Of a stretch of DNA of 64,000 bases, positions 51,577 to 59,930 are shown one piece after another. Each line of letters opens with the position of its first letter. Position 1 is the first letter of the stretch. The position numbers were made by a program, and so were the translations under genes. The stretch comes from Paenibacillus sp. VTT E-133291 (GTDB lineage Bacteria > Bacillota > Bacilli > Paenibacillales > Paenibacillaceae). Location of the stretch: NCBI RefSeq assembly GCF_002264395.1, contig NZ_NFVA01000003.1, positions 108,993-172,992 on the forward strand, given 5' to 3'. The notes beneath the pieces are model-generated. The model worked only from the letters and a program-made list of their open reading frames with translations. It did no database searches and had not been told where the DNA came from.

Positions 51577-51810
51577 ACTGTCGCCCTTTCTATTTACATC
51601 TATTTTTATATCATAGTACCATCGAAAGACATAAAGAAGTAGTAGCATGGAATAATCCATCCTCCTTGTTGTGAACCTGGTGTGGGCGTCATTGATGGCG
51701 TCATTCATCTGCATTTTGGGGGACATATTCAAAATGAAGAAACTGCAAAAACATTGTGATAGATCAGTATCCAATTTAATTCATACGTTCTTTAGAAGCC
51801 ATAATTAAAA

Positions 51811-51832
51811 AAAACGGCATTTCTGCCGTTTT
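51811..51832. terminator. Rho-independent terminator
   Basis: AAAACGGCA / TGCCGTTTT stem with loop TTTC, flanked by an A-run and eight T. It lies seven bases past the stop of the leftward ABC-2 permease gene and can also act on rightward transcripts. Confidence 0.9.
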
Positions 51833-51839
51833 TTTTGTA

Positions 51840-52655
51840 TTATGTCCGACGCATATAAGCACGTACCGTAATAGGTGCAAATATTGCGACGATGACAGCT
51901 GCTCCGATTAAAGAGATAGTGAAATCCCAACCTACCGTTCCAAAGTTAGTAAGTTGTCGTACGGCAGAAACGAGATGTGAGATTGGATTGACTTTAACAA
52001 ACCATTGTAACCAGTTAGGCAGCGTATCGACAGGCACGAAGGCATTAGATAGAAACGTAAGTGGGAACAACACAATCATTGATATCCCCTGCACACTAGA
52101 AGCAGTCCGTGCAATCACACCGAAGAAAGCGAAAATCCAGCTAATCGACCAAGCACAAACAATAACAAGAAGCGCAGCGAATGCGACATGTTCCAGACCA
52201 CCATCAGGACGGTAACCCATAATGTAGCCCATGGTAAATGTAAGCACAGTAGCAATCGTGTATCTAATCGTGTCCGCCAACAAAGCTCCCGCTAAAGGAG
52301 CTATACGAGCAATTGGCAGTGACTTGAATCGGTCGAACACGCCTTTATCCATGTCCTCACGTAATTGGACGCCAGTAACGATGGAGGTAGTGATTACGGT
52401 CTGCACAAGAATACCGGGGATAATAACAGGCAAATAACTTACCACGTCACCAGATATAGCCCCTCCAAAGATATAGGTAAACATCAGCGTGAAAATAATT
52501 GGCTGAAGTGTAACGTCGAACAATTGCTCAGGGGTACGTCGAATTTTCAGTATCCCACGGTAAGCCATAGTTAACGAGTTGCGAACAGATTGCCGAAAAC
52601 TCGTATGGTTTTTCAATGGGCGGTTAACACCCGAATTTATTGTAGTGGTTCTCAT
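51840..52655 (-). CDS. ABC-2-type exporter permease (DrrB-like)
   Basis: This is a 271-residue membrane protein with six predicted helices. Family segments are RTPEQLFDVTLQPIIFTLMFTYIFGGAI, RFKSLPIARIAPLAGALLADTIRY, and FPLTFLSNAFVPVDTLPNWLQWFVKVNPISHLVSAVRQL, typical of daunorubicin-resistance DrrB permeases. It works with the ATPase encoded just upstream; the two genes overlap by four bases. It probably exports a drug or lipid-like compound. Confidence 0.92.
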   Translation of the reverse strand: MRTTTINSGVNRPLKNHTSFRQSVRNSLTMAYRGILKIRRTPEQLFDVTLQPIIFTLMFTYIFGGAISGDVVSYLPVIIPGILVQTVITTSIVTGVQLREDMDKGVFDRFKSLPIARIAPLAGALLADTIRYTIATVLTFTMGYIMGYRPDGGLEHVAFAALLVIVCAWSISWIFAFFGVIARTASSVQGISMIVLFPLTFLSNAFVPVDTLPNWLQWFVKVNPISHLVSAVRQLTNFGTVGWDFTISLIGAAVIVAIFAPITVRAYMRRT

Positions 52656-53683
52656 ACTCTTGCTGCCTCCTTAACATTTGACTCTTGGGACACTGTTGAC
52701 GCTTCATCCGTAGCACCATGACCTGTAATCGTTAGGAATACTTCATCAAGCGTCGGTTTCTGCACACTCATCTCAGCCAAGTGAATCCCTTCCTCACGAA
52801 GCGCATTAAGTAGGTCTGTAACTAAATCGGCGTCCGCCATCGGTGCAGTTATTTTCCCAGTTTCGTACGATACCACGGACTGAATTTGGAGCACATGTTC
52901 CACACGCTGGCGAGCTAGTTCAATATCTTTTAGATGTTCAACCTTCAGATGTAGTGATGTGGTACCCACAGACGCTTTCAAATCATCCGCCGTCCCCTCT
53001 GCAACGACTTGCCCACGATCGATAACTGCGATCCGATCAGCCAATTGATCTGCTTCTTCAAGGTACTGTGTAGTCAGAAGAACCGTTGATCCCGTATTCA
53101 CCAATCGACGAATGGTATCCCACATCTGTGAACGAGTGCGAGGATCAAGCCCTGTAGTTGGTTCATCAAGGAAAATTAAAGGTGGTTGTGCAATTAGGCT
53201 AGCTGCCAAATCCAGACGGCGACGCATACCGCCAGAGAAATTTCGAAGAGGCCGTTTAGCCGCCTCAGTCAGACCAAACTCTTCCAGTAATTCTGTTGCT
53301 TTTTTTCGCGACTCTGCGCGTCCAAGCCCTAATAGCCGAGAGAAGATAATAAGATTCTCTGTAGCACTTAATGACTCATCAACTGAGGCGTATTGTCCTG
53401 TCACACCAATTAATTGCCTAACAATCTGCGACTCCTTCACCACATCATGCCCGAAGATTCGCCCAGTGCCTGCATCAGGACGAAGTAAGGTTGCCAGCAT
53501 CCGAATAACGGTAGTCTTTCCCGCCCCATTCGGACCAAGTACGCCATAGATCGTACCTGCTTTCACGTTCAAATTCACGCCATCCACCGCGCGATTGTCA
53601 CCAAAGGTTTTGACCAGTCCACGCGCTTCGACGGCCCACTCATGATCGTCTGGTGAAATGATCTTGTTCTGTACATGCACCAT
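52652..53683 (-). CDS. ABC exporter ATPase (DrrA-like)
   Basis: This is a 343-residue ATPase with Walker A GPNGAGKTTV, Q-loop VTGQYASVDESL, signature FSGGMRRRLDLAASL, Walker B LIFLDEPTTGLD, and an H-loop around LTTQYLEEADQLADRI. A C-terminal DUF4162-type extension (about 230-320, with MSVQKPTLDEVFLTITG) is usual for DrrA. It drives the adjoining DrrB-like permease. A palindromic sequence about 60 bp upstream of the start may be its operator. Confidence 0.94.
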   Translation of the reverse strand: MVHVQNKIISPDDHEWAVEARGLVKTFGDNRAVDGVNLNVKAGTIYGVLGPNGAGKTTVIRMLATLLRPDAGTGRIFGHDVVKESQIVRQLIGVTGQYASVDESLSATENLIIFSRLLGLGRAESRKKATELLEEFGLTEAAKRPLRNFSGGMRRRLDLAASLIAQPPLIFLDEPTTGLDPRTRSQMWDTIRRLVNTGSTVLLTTQYLEEADQLADRIAVIDRGQVVAEGTADDLKASVGTTSLHLKVEHLKDIELARQRVEHVLQIQSVVSYETGKITAPMADADLVTDLLNALREEGIHLAEMSVQKPTLDEVFLTITGHGATDEASTVSQESNVKEAARV

Positions 53684-53732
53684 TGTAATTCCTCCAACGT
53701 TTCAGATTATATTGTGATGATAAACGCCATTT

Positions 53733-53771
53733 ATAAACTGAATTTAAACGAAGGTTTAAACTGAGTTAAAC
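53733..53771 (-). promoter_or_regulatory. Repeated palindromic operator upstream of the ABC exporter
   Basis: TTTAAAC (53743-53749) and GTTTAAA (53754-53760) form a perfect 7-bp inverted repeat with a 4-bp centre. Around it, TAAACTGAATTTAAAC and TTAAACTGAGTTAAAC are near-direct repeats. This looks like a TetR-type or similar repressor site controlling the exporter genes, whose start is 50 bp away. No TetR gene is adjacent. Confidence 0.5.
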
Positions 53772-53820
53772 TTATCCATTTATTTATTTTCATTATATCT
53801 GATTCTTCTATGCATCAAAA

Positions 53821-53854
53821 AAACCGAGAAGCGCGATCTCACGCCTCTCGGTTT
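53821..53854. terminator. Terminator after the ArsR-type gene
   Basis: AAACCGAGAAGCG (53821-53833) pairs with CGCCTCTCGGTTT (53842-53854) apart from one position that wobbles in one strand. It lies directly after the ArsR stop and separates that operon from the exporter promoter. Confidence 0.75.
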
Positions 53855-53855
53855 A

Positions 53856-54188
53856 TCATTCATTGTTATGATCTGCTTCAACATATTCTTTAAGCGCAAA
53901 CAGTTTATTAGCCCAGTATTGTTCAAAAAAGGTAAGCCAATCTTGAAGCTCCAGTAGAGGCTCTGGCTGAAGCTTGTACCTAGTCTCCCGACCGACTTTC
54001 TGACTGCTAACAAGCTGTGCATCGGACAATACTTGTAAATGCTTGTTAACAGCGGTTCGGCTGATCGGGTAGCAGTCCGAGATGGATGCTATGGACATTT
54101 CCTTATTAGCAAGCAGCTTTAGCAGACTGCGGCGGGTAGGATCTGCTATCGCTTGAAATACATCATGTCCAGATTCAGCGACTGGCAT
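53856..54188 (-). CDS. ArsR-family repressor
   Basis: This is a 110-residue winged-helix protein (DVFQAIADPTRRSLLKLLANKEMSIASISDCYPISRTAVNKHLQVLSDAQLV, residues 8-60) with a C-terminal dimerisation helix (WLTFFEQYWANKLFALKEYVE). No metal-binding cysteine motif (CVC-type) is present; it resembles the SdpR/AHSA1-linked subgroup. Start ATG 54188 lies one base after the AHSA1 gene stop (TAAG ATG) with GAGG inside that gene, so the two are translationally coupled. It very likely represses its own operon through the operators at 54639-54691. Confidence 0.92.
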   Translation of the reverse strand: MPVAESGHDVFQAIADPTRRSLLKLLANKEMSIASISDCYPISRTAVNKHLQVLSDAQLVSSQKVGRETRYKLQPEPLLELQDWLTFFEQYWANKLFALKEYVEADHNNE

Positions 54189-54189
54189 C

Positions 54190-54612
54190 TTAAGCCTCGA
54201 TATAAGCAGGAAGTTTTTCTTGGACGATTTTCTCCCAGCCGCCATTCATAAAGCCACGAACGATTGGATGCGGTTGACCAAATTCAGTTACCTTTTCTGG
54301 GTCCCATCCAGAGTGAATCACGGTGAACTCCGTCTTCCCATCAATTTCCTTCAATTCAAAAGCAAGATGCCAATCCTTCCCCCAATTAAAACCGACACGG
54401 TTCGGCTCATCAATCTCTGTAACTTTACAAGGGGAATCCCCGAATTGTCCAGCATGTAGAATAAACTCATGGCCTACCACTGGTTGAAATGTACTTGGCA
54501 TCCACCAGGCAGCTATTCCTTCAGCAGTGGAAACAGCTTTCCATACTTTTTCAATGGGCGCATTGAGTGTAATGGTTTGACGAATATCTTGTAGTGGTCC
54601 TTGAGTCGGCAT
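54190..54612 (-). CDS. AHSA1/SRPBCC-domain protein
   Basis: This is a 140-residue START-like (SRPBCC) protein of the AHSA1 (Hsp90 activator homology 1) type: TLNAPIEKVWKAVSTAEGIAAWWMPSTFQPVVGHEF at the start and HSGWDPEK, FMNGGWEKIVQEKLPAYIE at the end. It has a hydrophobic ligand pocket in other members; the ligand here is unknown. It is first in a two-gene operon with the ArsR repressor, a common pair in Bacillales. Start ATG 54612 follows TTGGAGGAAATTT. Confidence 0.9.
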   Translation of the reverse strand: MPTQGPLQDIRQTITLNAPIEKVWKAVSTAEGIAAWWMPSTFQPVVGHEFILHAGQFGDSPCKVTEIDEPNRVGFNWGKDWHLAFELKEIDGKTEFTVIHSGWDPEKVTEFGQPHPIVRGFMNGGWEKIVQEKLPAYIEA

Positions 54613-54638
54613 AAATTTCCTCCAAGATTCATTTTAAT

Positions 54639-54691
54639 GTAACACCTTCTGGTTTCATTTTTTATTATAACACCATTTGGTGTTATGTAAA
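54639..54691 (-). promoter_or_regulatory. AHSA1-arsR promoter with two ArsR-type operators
   Basis: On the minus strand, TTTACA (54691-54686) and TATAAT (54669-54664) are 16 bp apart. The spacer contains a perfect palindrome ATAACACCA / TGGTGTTAT (54667-54686, 2-bp centre). A diverged second copy, GTAACACCTTCTGGTTTCAT, lies at 54639-54658, downstream of the -10, with centres 28 bp apart. This is the layout of a self-repressed ArsR operon. Confidence 0.8.
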
Positions 54692-54774
54692 TTTGCAAAA
54701 ACCTTAAGGGAATAGCGGAGGAAAGCCTTTCATTATAAATACGTTTAAAGTTAATAGAGTACTAGTAACAAACA

Positions 54775-55149
54775 CTAGGTCCAAGTATCATTGGCTGCTG
54801 TTAATTCGGACTCAGTACCGCCAGTGTTTACTAAGCTTTTAGGCTCCACTAACATGATATGGCATTCCTTTTCGGCGGAAGGCTTCATCTCGACTCCCTT
54901 TGGAAGAACAAACATCTCACCTTCGGAAATTTTAACCTGACCATCACGGAAATCAATGATCATCTCCCCTTCAAGGGTGAAAAATACCTTATCGGTATCT
55001 GGATGACTATGCCATTCAAAGTCCCCAGTGATCTTAATAAGTTTGAATTGATAGTCATTCATTTCACCAATGACTTTCGGAGACCAAAGGTCGTTAAATT
55101 TAGATAACTTATCTTTTAGATTAATAGATTGATAGTGGATAGTAATCAC
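54775..55149 (-). CDS. Cupin-domain protein
   Basis: This is a 124-residue single-domain cupin. The metal-binding motif is GDFEWHSHPDTDKVFFTLEGEM, followed by GEMFVLPKGVEMKPSAEKECHIMLVEPK. It may sequester or process a small molecule; no substrate can be assigned. The longest frame starts with GTG at 55149, but that GTG overlaps the ribosome site AAGGAGTG; an in-frame ATC four codons in would have better spacing, so the start is uncertain. It lies 20 bp after the siderophore-binding protein gene and may belong to that operon. Confidence 0.8.
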   Translation of the reverse strand: MITIHYQSINLKDKLSKFNDLWSPKVIGEMNDYQFKLIKITGDFEWHSHPDTDKVFFTLEGEMIIDFRDGQVKISEGEMFVLPKGVEMKPSAEKECHIMLVEPKSLVNTGGTESELTAANDTWT

Positions 55150-55169
55150 TCCTTATTTTCCTCAATTTA

Positions 55170-56153
55170 TTAGAGCTTAAGCAAGGCGGATAATATATTT
55201 TGTAAAGCGTATTTAATAGCTAATGGGCCACCGGTAATAGCGGAATTATCCATTAAATAGACATTGCCTTTCTTTACGGCATTCATAGCATTCCACACAT
55301 TACTTTGTTTTAAGTTATTCATTAATTCCTCCTTTTTTGTAATATCACCTATAAGGAAAATATGGTCTGCTTGAACAGTTGATATGCCTTCAAACGAAGT
55401 AAATTCATTATTATTACCTGTATATGTATTATCCGGTGTAAGCCCCAGTCCCTTTTCTTTATCAAACGCAAGTTTATAGACCGGATTGCCTTCACCTAGA
55501 ACATTAAAAGTTTTTCCATCCCAAGACAATATAAGCGCTACTGTCTCTCTTTCCATCGACTTTAATGCTTCACGCCCAGTTGTAATATCTTTCATCATGT
55601 TATCAATTACTTTTTCCGCTTCGTCTTCTTTGCCAATAATCTTGGCTACTGTACGGAGTCCATATTGCCAATCTTCATAGATGTCCTTGTATTTTAATGT
55701 AATGACTGGTGCAATTTTATCTAGTGAATCATATACTGCTTCATGATGCTCTGTTGCTAAAATAAAATCAGGATTAATAGATAGAATTTTCTCAATGCTA
55801 GGAGACACTTTATCTCCTAGTTCTTCAGCTGAATCCAGCTTTCCTTTTAAATACGATAAAGAAGATAGATAATCTTTTTCAGTAGATGCAACAGGTGGCT
55901 CACCTAATGCAACTAATATTTCAGGATAAAAATACCAAAGCGAGGCTATTTTTTCTGGTTTTTTCTCGATAACAATTTCTTTTCCTAAGGCATCCTTAAT
56001 TGTTCTTGGCCAATCAGCTGCATCTACATTAACTGCTGTTGAAGATACGCCTTCTTTAGTTGATTCTTTATTTTCAGCAGGTGTTTCAGTACAACCCGCT
56101 AGTATACCTGCTAATAATAGTATTGCGACTAGCAGTCCTCTAATCTTTTTCAT
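55170..56153 (-). CDS. Iron-siderophore binding lipoprotein (FeuA/FhuD-like)
   Basis: This is a class III periplasmic-binding-fold lipoprotein. The signal ends with LAGC, Cys21. Domain motifs include KIASLWYFYPEILVALG, SPSIEKILSINPDFILA and the C-terminal NAMNAVKKGNVYLMDNSAI. Start ATG 56153 follows GGAGG at a good distance; an upstream ATG at 56171 overlaps that site. It captures ferric siderophores outside the membrane. No permease or ATPase gene for it is present within this window, so it relies on one encoded elsewhere. An AraC-type regulator and Fur box lie just upstream. Confidence 0.9.
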   Translation of the reverse strand: MKKIRGLLVAILLLAGILAGCTETPAENKESTKEGVSSTAVNVDAADWPRTIKDALGKEIVIEKKPEKIASLWYFYPEILVALGEPPVASTEKDYLSSLSYLKGKLDSAEELGDKVSPSIEKILSINPDFILATEHHEAVYDSLDKIAPVITLKYKDIYEDWQYGLRTVAKIIGKEDEAEKVIDNMMKDITTGREALKSMERETVALILSWDGKTFNVLGEGNPVYKLAFDKEKGLGLTPDNTYTGNNNEFTSFEGISTVQADHIFLIGDITKKEELMNNLKQSNVWNAMNAVKKGNVYLMDNSAITGGPLAIKYALQNILSALLKL

Positions 56154-56239
56154 ACGAAATTCCTCCAACATAATGGTTTCTTTGCTTAACCATTATTATA
56201 GTGAAGTAGGTTTTTGATTAGAATGGATGCAGGTTGAAT

Positions 56240-57067
56240 TTACCATGGATTATTGATGAACTTCTCTCGATATTCGGTAGGAGAAATACCACATTGTTTT
56301 TTGAACACTCTACTAAAATAAAAGGGGTCAGCCATTCCAACCGTTTGCGCAATTTGTTGTACAGGTGCATCACTAGTAAATAGCATTTTCCGTGCTATAT
56401 TTATACGATATTTTAATAAATATTCTGCGGGTCCCATACCGGCATGCGTTCTAAAAACGTAAGATAGTCGATTTCGATTAACGTTATTTTGTTCTGCAAG
56501 CGAAGCTATTGTAAGACTTTGATAATAGTTTTGATGAATATAATTAGATACCCGCTCGAATAAAGTATGTGATTCACAGCTATCCTCCCTATTAATAACA
56601 CATAATAAGGTCTCATTCAGCACTTCGCGAAACAGCATTTCAGTCTGAAACATCGATATGCCTCCACGCTGATTATACACCTGCCAAAGACGCATAATTA
56701 ATTCAATAAGACGAGGAGATTGACCTGTTAATAATTCAAAATGCTGATGAGAAAAGCTTGACTCTTTTACTTCTAAGTCACATATCCGATATTGAACAAG
56801 AATATATTCCCAATTGCTTCTAACTAACATTTTTTGATCTAGTTTCATTTTTGCACCCCCATGCACAACTTTTCCAGGCGAAAAGATATAAGGCGTGCCA
56901 TTAAATTTAAATTTAATCTTTCCTGTAAGTGGAAACACAAATCCAGGAAAAGAATCTGTATAGTCAGCGTAAGGCACACCTGGATTTTCAGCATATCGAT
57001 ATACTCCTTCTACTTGGAAAGGAGTGAGTGCAAAATGCTCTGCTAACTGATTAACATCTATTTTCAC
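56240..57067 (-). CDS. AraC-family regulator, Btr-like
   Basis: The N-terminal domain (1-150) is cupin-like (YADYTDSFPGFVFPLTGKIKFKFNGTPYIFSPGKVVHGGAKM). Two helix-turn-helices fill the C-terminal 100 residues (TIASLAEQNNVNRNRLSYVFRTHAGMGPAEYLLKYRI and IAQTVGMADPFYFSRVFKKQCGISPTEYREKF). It precedes a siderophore-binding lipoprotein gene by 86 bp, as the siderophore-sensing regulator Btr precedes or adjoins siderophore uptake genes in Bacillus. It probably activates the binding-protein gene when the ferri-siderophore binds, under Fur control through the upstream box. Confidence 0.88.
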   Translation of the reverse strand: MKIDVNQLAEHFALTPFQVEGVYRYAENPGVPYADYTDSFPGFVFPLTGKIKFKFNGTPYIFSPGKVVHGGAKMKLDQKMLVRSNWEYILVQYRICDLEVKESSFSHQHFELLTGQSPRLIELIMRLWQVYNQRGGISMFQTEMLFREVLNETLLCVINREDSCESHTLFERVSNYIHQNYYQSLTIASLAEQNNVNRNRLSYVFRTHAGMGPAEYLLKYRINIARKMLFTSDAPVQQIAQTVGMADPFYFSRVFKKQCGISPTEYREKFINNPW

Positions 57068-57198
57068 AATGCATACCTCATTTCAATAGTAGTTTCTTCT
57101 ATGTAGAGGCACTAACAAAACTCAATCATAGTGCACCACCTCAGAGGCATTGGCGTCGGAAAGGTGAGCATAAGGGTTCACGCCTGTTTACACAGTAA

Positions 57199-57220
57199 TA
57201 ATAATGATTATCATTGTCAA
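57199..57220 (-). promoter_or_regulatory. Fur box and promoter of the AraC/siderophore operon
   Basis: TAATAATGATTATCA (57199-57213) matches the 7-1-7 Fur consensus TGATAATNATTATCA at all but one defined base. On the minus strand a perfect TTGACA -35 (57220-57215) borders it, so Fur would sit in the promoter spacer. The -10 is weak. Confidence 0.78.
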
Positions 57221-57292
57221 CCAATATAGACAATAACAATGCCGCATCTGCCACTTCCTTCTGAATTTCTTTAATCACCAAAAAAAGCAAAA

Positions 57293-57315
57293 AAACGCTT
57301 GGAAGCCAAGCGTTT
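57293..57315 (-). terminator. Terminator of the MerR-type gene
   Basis: AAACGCTTGG / CCAAGCGTTT is a perfect 10-bp stem (loop AAG). On the minus strand it is followed by a long T-rich tract (TTTTGCTTTTTTGG). It is downstream of the leftward MerR gene at 57394. Confidence 0.9.
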
Positions 57316-57393
57316 CAGTTTGAATGCCAATTTAAAAGTCACTCCAATGCTCTGAACTGGGAGTGATCAAATTAAGATCCTTGCAGATTTCAC

Positions 57394-58209
57394 TTATATT
57401 TGGATCGCAATTTGAATTACATACTTATCTGGATCCCCAACCGCTAAATAACTAAGTAATTCATATTCATAAGCGTCTCCAGTTAGGGTGAAATTATTTT
57501 CTGCAATATAAAACTTTAGCTTCTCATAGGAGGTAGGTAAGCTCTCGTAAGATCCCTTGTGATTCATGATCAAATATTTACCCTTTGGCTTGATATAGAG
57601 TAACTCGCCGTTATGTTTATCATTGATTTTATTACAATAATAATCCGGGTCATAGTCGCCTTCTTCCAAACTGCTTTTACAAATAATCGAACCTATCGGA
57701 AAGTCATATTCAAGATGATGTTCATCGCAATAATCGAAGATTCGATATACTTTTCGAACATGATCCTTCTCACCCTTCTCCTTCGAGAGTCTAACCGCAA
57801 TAAAATACTCTTCATCACATGCCTCGACCCAGGGTTCTCCACAATTAACGTGGAGCGCACGATTCGTATTATCTATAGCCCCTTGTAAAAGCCTCTGCAT
57901 GCGTTCTAACTTCTTTTGTTCTTCAACCAACTGCAGCTGTTTTTGCTTAAGCATGGATAAAAAATGCAATGTGTTTTGATCTTGTATATATTCTTTGATC
58001 TCATTCAATGGCGTTCCTGTCCCTTTTAGTACGGCAATAATATCGAAGGTATAAAACTGCTTATAGGAATAATAACGATATCCGTTTTCCTTCACGATCT
58101 CCGGTTTTAATATACCAATGTCATCATAATGGAATAACGTATGCTTCGTTACCCCACATACCTTTGCAAACTCGCTCGTCGTAAAGTATTGATCATAATC
58201 AATAGACAT
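57394..58209 (-). CDS. MerR-family multidrug regulator (BmrR-like)
   Basis: This is a 271-residue protein. The MerR helix-turn-helix covers residues 10-80 ([40 protein letters not shown]), a coiled coil 85-125, and a BmrR/GyrI-like ligand domain the rest ([62 protein letters not shown]). Start ATG 58209 gives MSIDYDQYF. It is divergent from an MFS efflux pump, which it most likely activates when a drug binds. An operator-like palindrome lies between them. Confidence 0.93.
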   Translation of the reverse strand: MSIDYDQYFTTSEFAKVCGVTKHTLFHYDDIGILKPEIVKENGYRYYSYKQFYTFDIIAVLKGTGTPLNEIKEYIQDQNTLHFLSMLKQKQLQLVEEQKKLERMQRLLQGAIDNTNRALHVNCGEPWVEACDEEYFIAVRLSKEKGEKDHVRKVYRIFDYCDEHHLEYDFPIGSIICKSSLEEGDYDPDYYCNKINDKHNGELLYIKPKGKYLIMNHKGSYESLPTSYEKLKFYIAENNFTLTGDAYEYELLSYLAVGDPDKYVIQIAIQI

Positions 58210-58228
58210 TCAAATCACTCCTCTTGAC

Positions 58229-58245
58229 TATCGGGTTACCCTATA
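58229..58245. promoter_or_regulatory. MerR-type palindrome between regulator and efflux gene
   Basis: TATCGGGTTACCCTATA is a 17-bp palindrome with mismatches only at the centre and one position in each arm. It lies between the divergent MerR gene and the MFS gene. Nearby, a leftward TTGACA (58283-58278) and TATTGT (58260-58255) with a 17-bp spacer, and a rightward TTGTCA (58277-58282) and TATCAT (58302-58307) with a 19-bp MerR-like spacer, are candidate promoters. Confidence 0.55.
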
Positions 58246-58323
58246 CCTCAAAGTACAATAACGGAACACCATTACCTTGTCAAGGCAACGTTATTCGCTA
58301 CTATCATCTTAGGAGGATTACCC

Positions 58324-59832
58324 ATGTTTTCATCAAATCTATCTAAATTTCAACGCTGGATCGTGCTTGCGATTGTGTCCAGCGCACTCTTTATGATCGT
58401 CATCGACATGACCGTACTTTATTCGGTTCTACCACGACTTACGCATGATCTTGCTGCTTCTGCATCGGAAAAACTATGGATCGTAAATATTTATCCACTC
58501 GTAATGGCAGGATTATTACTCGGTCTTGGCACACTAGGCGATCGTCTTGGGCATAAAAAACTCTTCGTTATGGGACTTACTATCTTTGGGTTGGCTTCAT
58601 TAATCGCTGCTTACGCGCCGACACCTCTCGTGCTTATTGCTGCGCGTACCCTACTAGCTATTGGTGCAGCCATGATGATGCCCGCAACACTCTCCATTAT
58701 TCGAACTACCTTTTCGGATGAGCGTGAACGTTCACTAGCCGTAGGTATTTGGGCATCTGTCTCCTCTGTAGGAGCAGGAATGGGTCCACTCGTTGGTGGT
58801 TTTTTACTGGAACATTTCTGGTGGGGATCGGTGTTCCTCATCAATATTCCTATAGTTATTCTTGCACTGATCTTGGCCATCTTACTAATCCCAAATCATA
58901 AAGGGAATAAGAATAAGAAATGGGATTTCATTGGTTCCGTTCAAATTATGATTGGTCTGGTTGCCCTTGTTTATGCAGTTAAGGAGATCAGCAGACGTGA
59001 AGGTTCAATTGCCATCGCTGTGTTATCTGCCGTGATTGGTGTCGTAGCTATGGTCATATTTATGCGCCATCAACGTAAGAGCCAGAATCCATTAATAGAT
59101 TTTGCACTATTTAGAGACTCCCACTTTTCTACAGGAGTGGCTACAGCTCTATTGTCTTGTTTCGCACTTATTGGAATGGAATTGATCGTGACTCAACGGC
59201 TCCAGCTTGTTCTTGGATATACACCATTGGAAGCGGGCTTGTACGTTGTATTCACTTCGATAGCGTCCTTCATCTCAGGGATACTCATCGGACTAGTGTT
59301 GCATCGAGTGGACAAAGTAAAAGTACAGTGGGTCTGTCTGTTAGTGTCAGGTATAGGAATGGGCACCCTTCTACTCTTCCATGACGGGAATATATTGTTA
59401 CAATTCGCAGCCTTAATGATTCTGGGTGCAGGTCTTGGGGGAGCCATGACTGCCGCCTCAAATTCAATCATGCTAAATGTCCCCGTCGAAAAAGCTGGCA
59501 TGGCCGCATCTATAGAGGAAGTATCGTTCGAACTTGGCAGCGCCCTAAGTATTACACTTCTGGGCAGCCTTTCGTCATTCATCTATACAGCATCATTAGT
59601 TCTCCCTGATGAACTAACAGTCCCACCGATCGTTCGCGACAGCCTTGACGAAGCTCTTCTAGCCGCAGAAAATATGCCTACTGCTGCTGGATCCGCGCTC
59701 GTTGAAGCCGCACAATCAGCTTTTGATAAGTCGTTTATTGTTGTCCTTGCCACTGCCACAATCCTTCTTTTAGCTTCTGTGTTTATTATCCGTGCTGTGT
59801 CAAAACGTAAATCCTCAATCCTAGAACACTAA
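58324..59832 (+). CDS. MFS drug efflux transporter, DHA2 (14-helix) family
   Basis: This is a 502-residue protein with 14 helices predicted. DHA2/Smv-QacA-type motifs are ALFMIVIDMTVLYSVLPRLTHDL near the start, GLGTLGDRLGHKKLFVMG (motif A) and ARTLLAIGAAMMMPATLSIIR (motif C region). It exports cationic drugs or antiseptics using the proton gradient. Start ATG 58324 follows AGGAGG. It is divergent from the BmrR-like regulator, indicating drug-induced expression. Confidence 0.94.
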   Translation: MFSSNLSKFQRWIVLAIVSSALFMIVIDMTVLYSVLPRLTHDLAASASEKLWIVNIYPLVMAGLLLGLGTLGDRLGHKKLFVMGLTIFGLASLIAAYAPTPLVLIAARTLLAIGAAMMMPATLSIIRTTFSDERERSLAVGIWASVSSVGAGMGPLVGGFLLEHFWWGSVFLINIPIVILALILAILLIPNHKGNKNKKWDFIGSVQIMIGLVALVYAVKEISRREGSIAIAVLSAVIGVVAMVIFMRHQRKSQNPLIDFALFRDSHFSTGVATALLSCFALIGMELIVTQRLQLVLGYTPLEAGLYVVFTSIASFISGILIGLVLHRVDKVKVQWVCLLVSGIGMGTLLLFHDGNILLQFAALMILGAGLGGAMTAASNSIMLNVPVEKAGMAASIEEVSFELGSALSITLLGSLSSFIYTASLVLPDELTVPPIVRDSLDEALLAAENMPTAAGSALVEAAQSAFDKSFIVVLATATILLLASVFIIRAVSKRKSSILEH

Positions 59833-59868
59833 TATTAGAAAAGATGAAGCTACTGCTTCACCAAACAA

Positions 59869-59910
59869 GGGTGTCTCAACAGCTATGCGATAGCTGCCGG
59901 GACGACACCC
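59869..59910. terminator. Terminator between MFS and PlsY-like genes
   Basis: The outer stem GGGTGTC / GACACCC encloses an inner stem CAGCTAT / ATAGCTG (loop GCG). A T-rich sequence (TCGTTTAT) follows. It lies between two convergent genes. Confidence 0.7.
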
Positions 59911-59930
59911 TCGTTTATACCAAGCCTATA

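Noticed and set aside
50857..51774. N-terminal extension of the SDR to 51774
   Set aside because: The added 66 residues are unlike any SDR and the good ribosome site is directly before ATG 51576.
53856..54245. N-terminal extension of the ArsR protein to 54245
   Set aside because: It would overlap the AHSA1 gene; ATG 54188 with GAGG upstream fits the family start.
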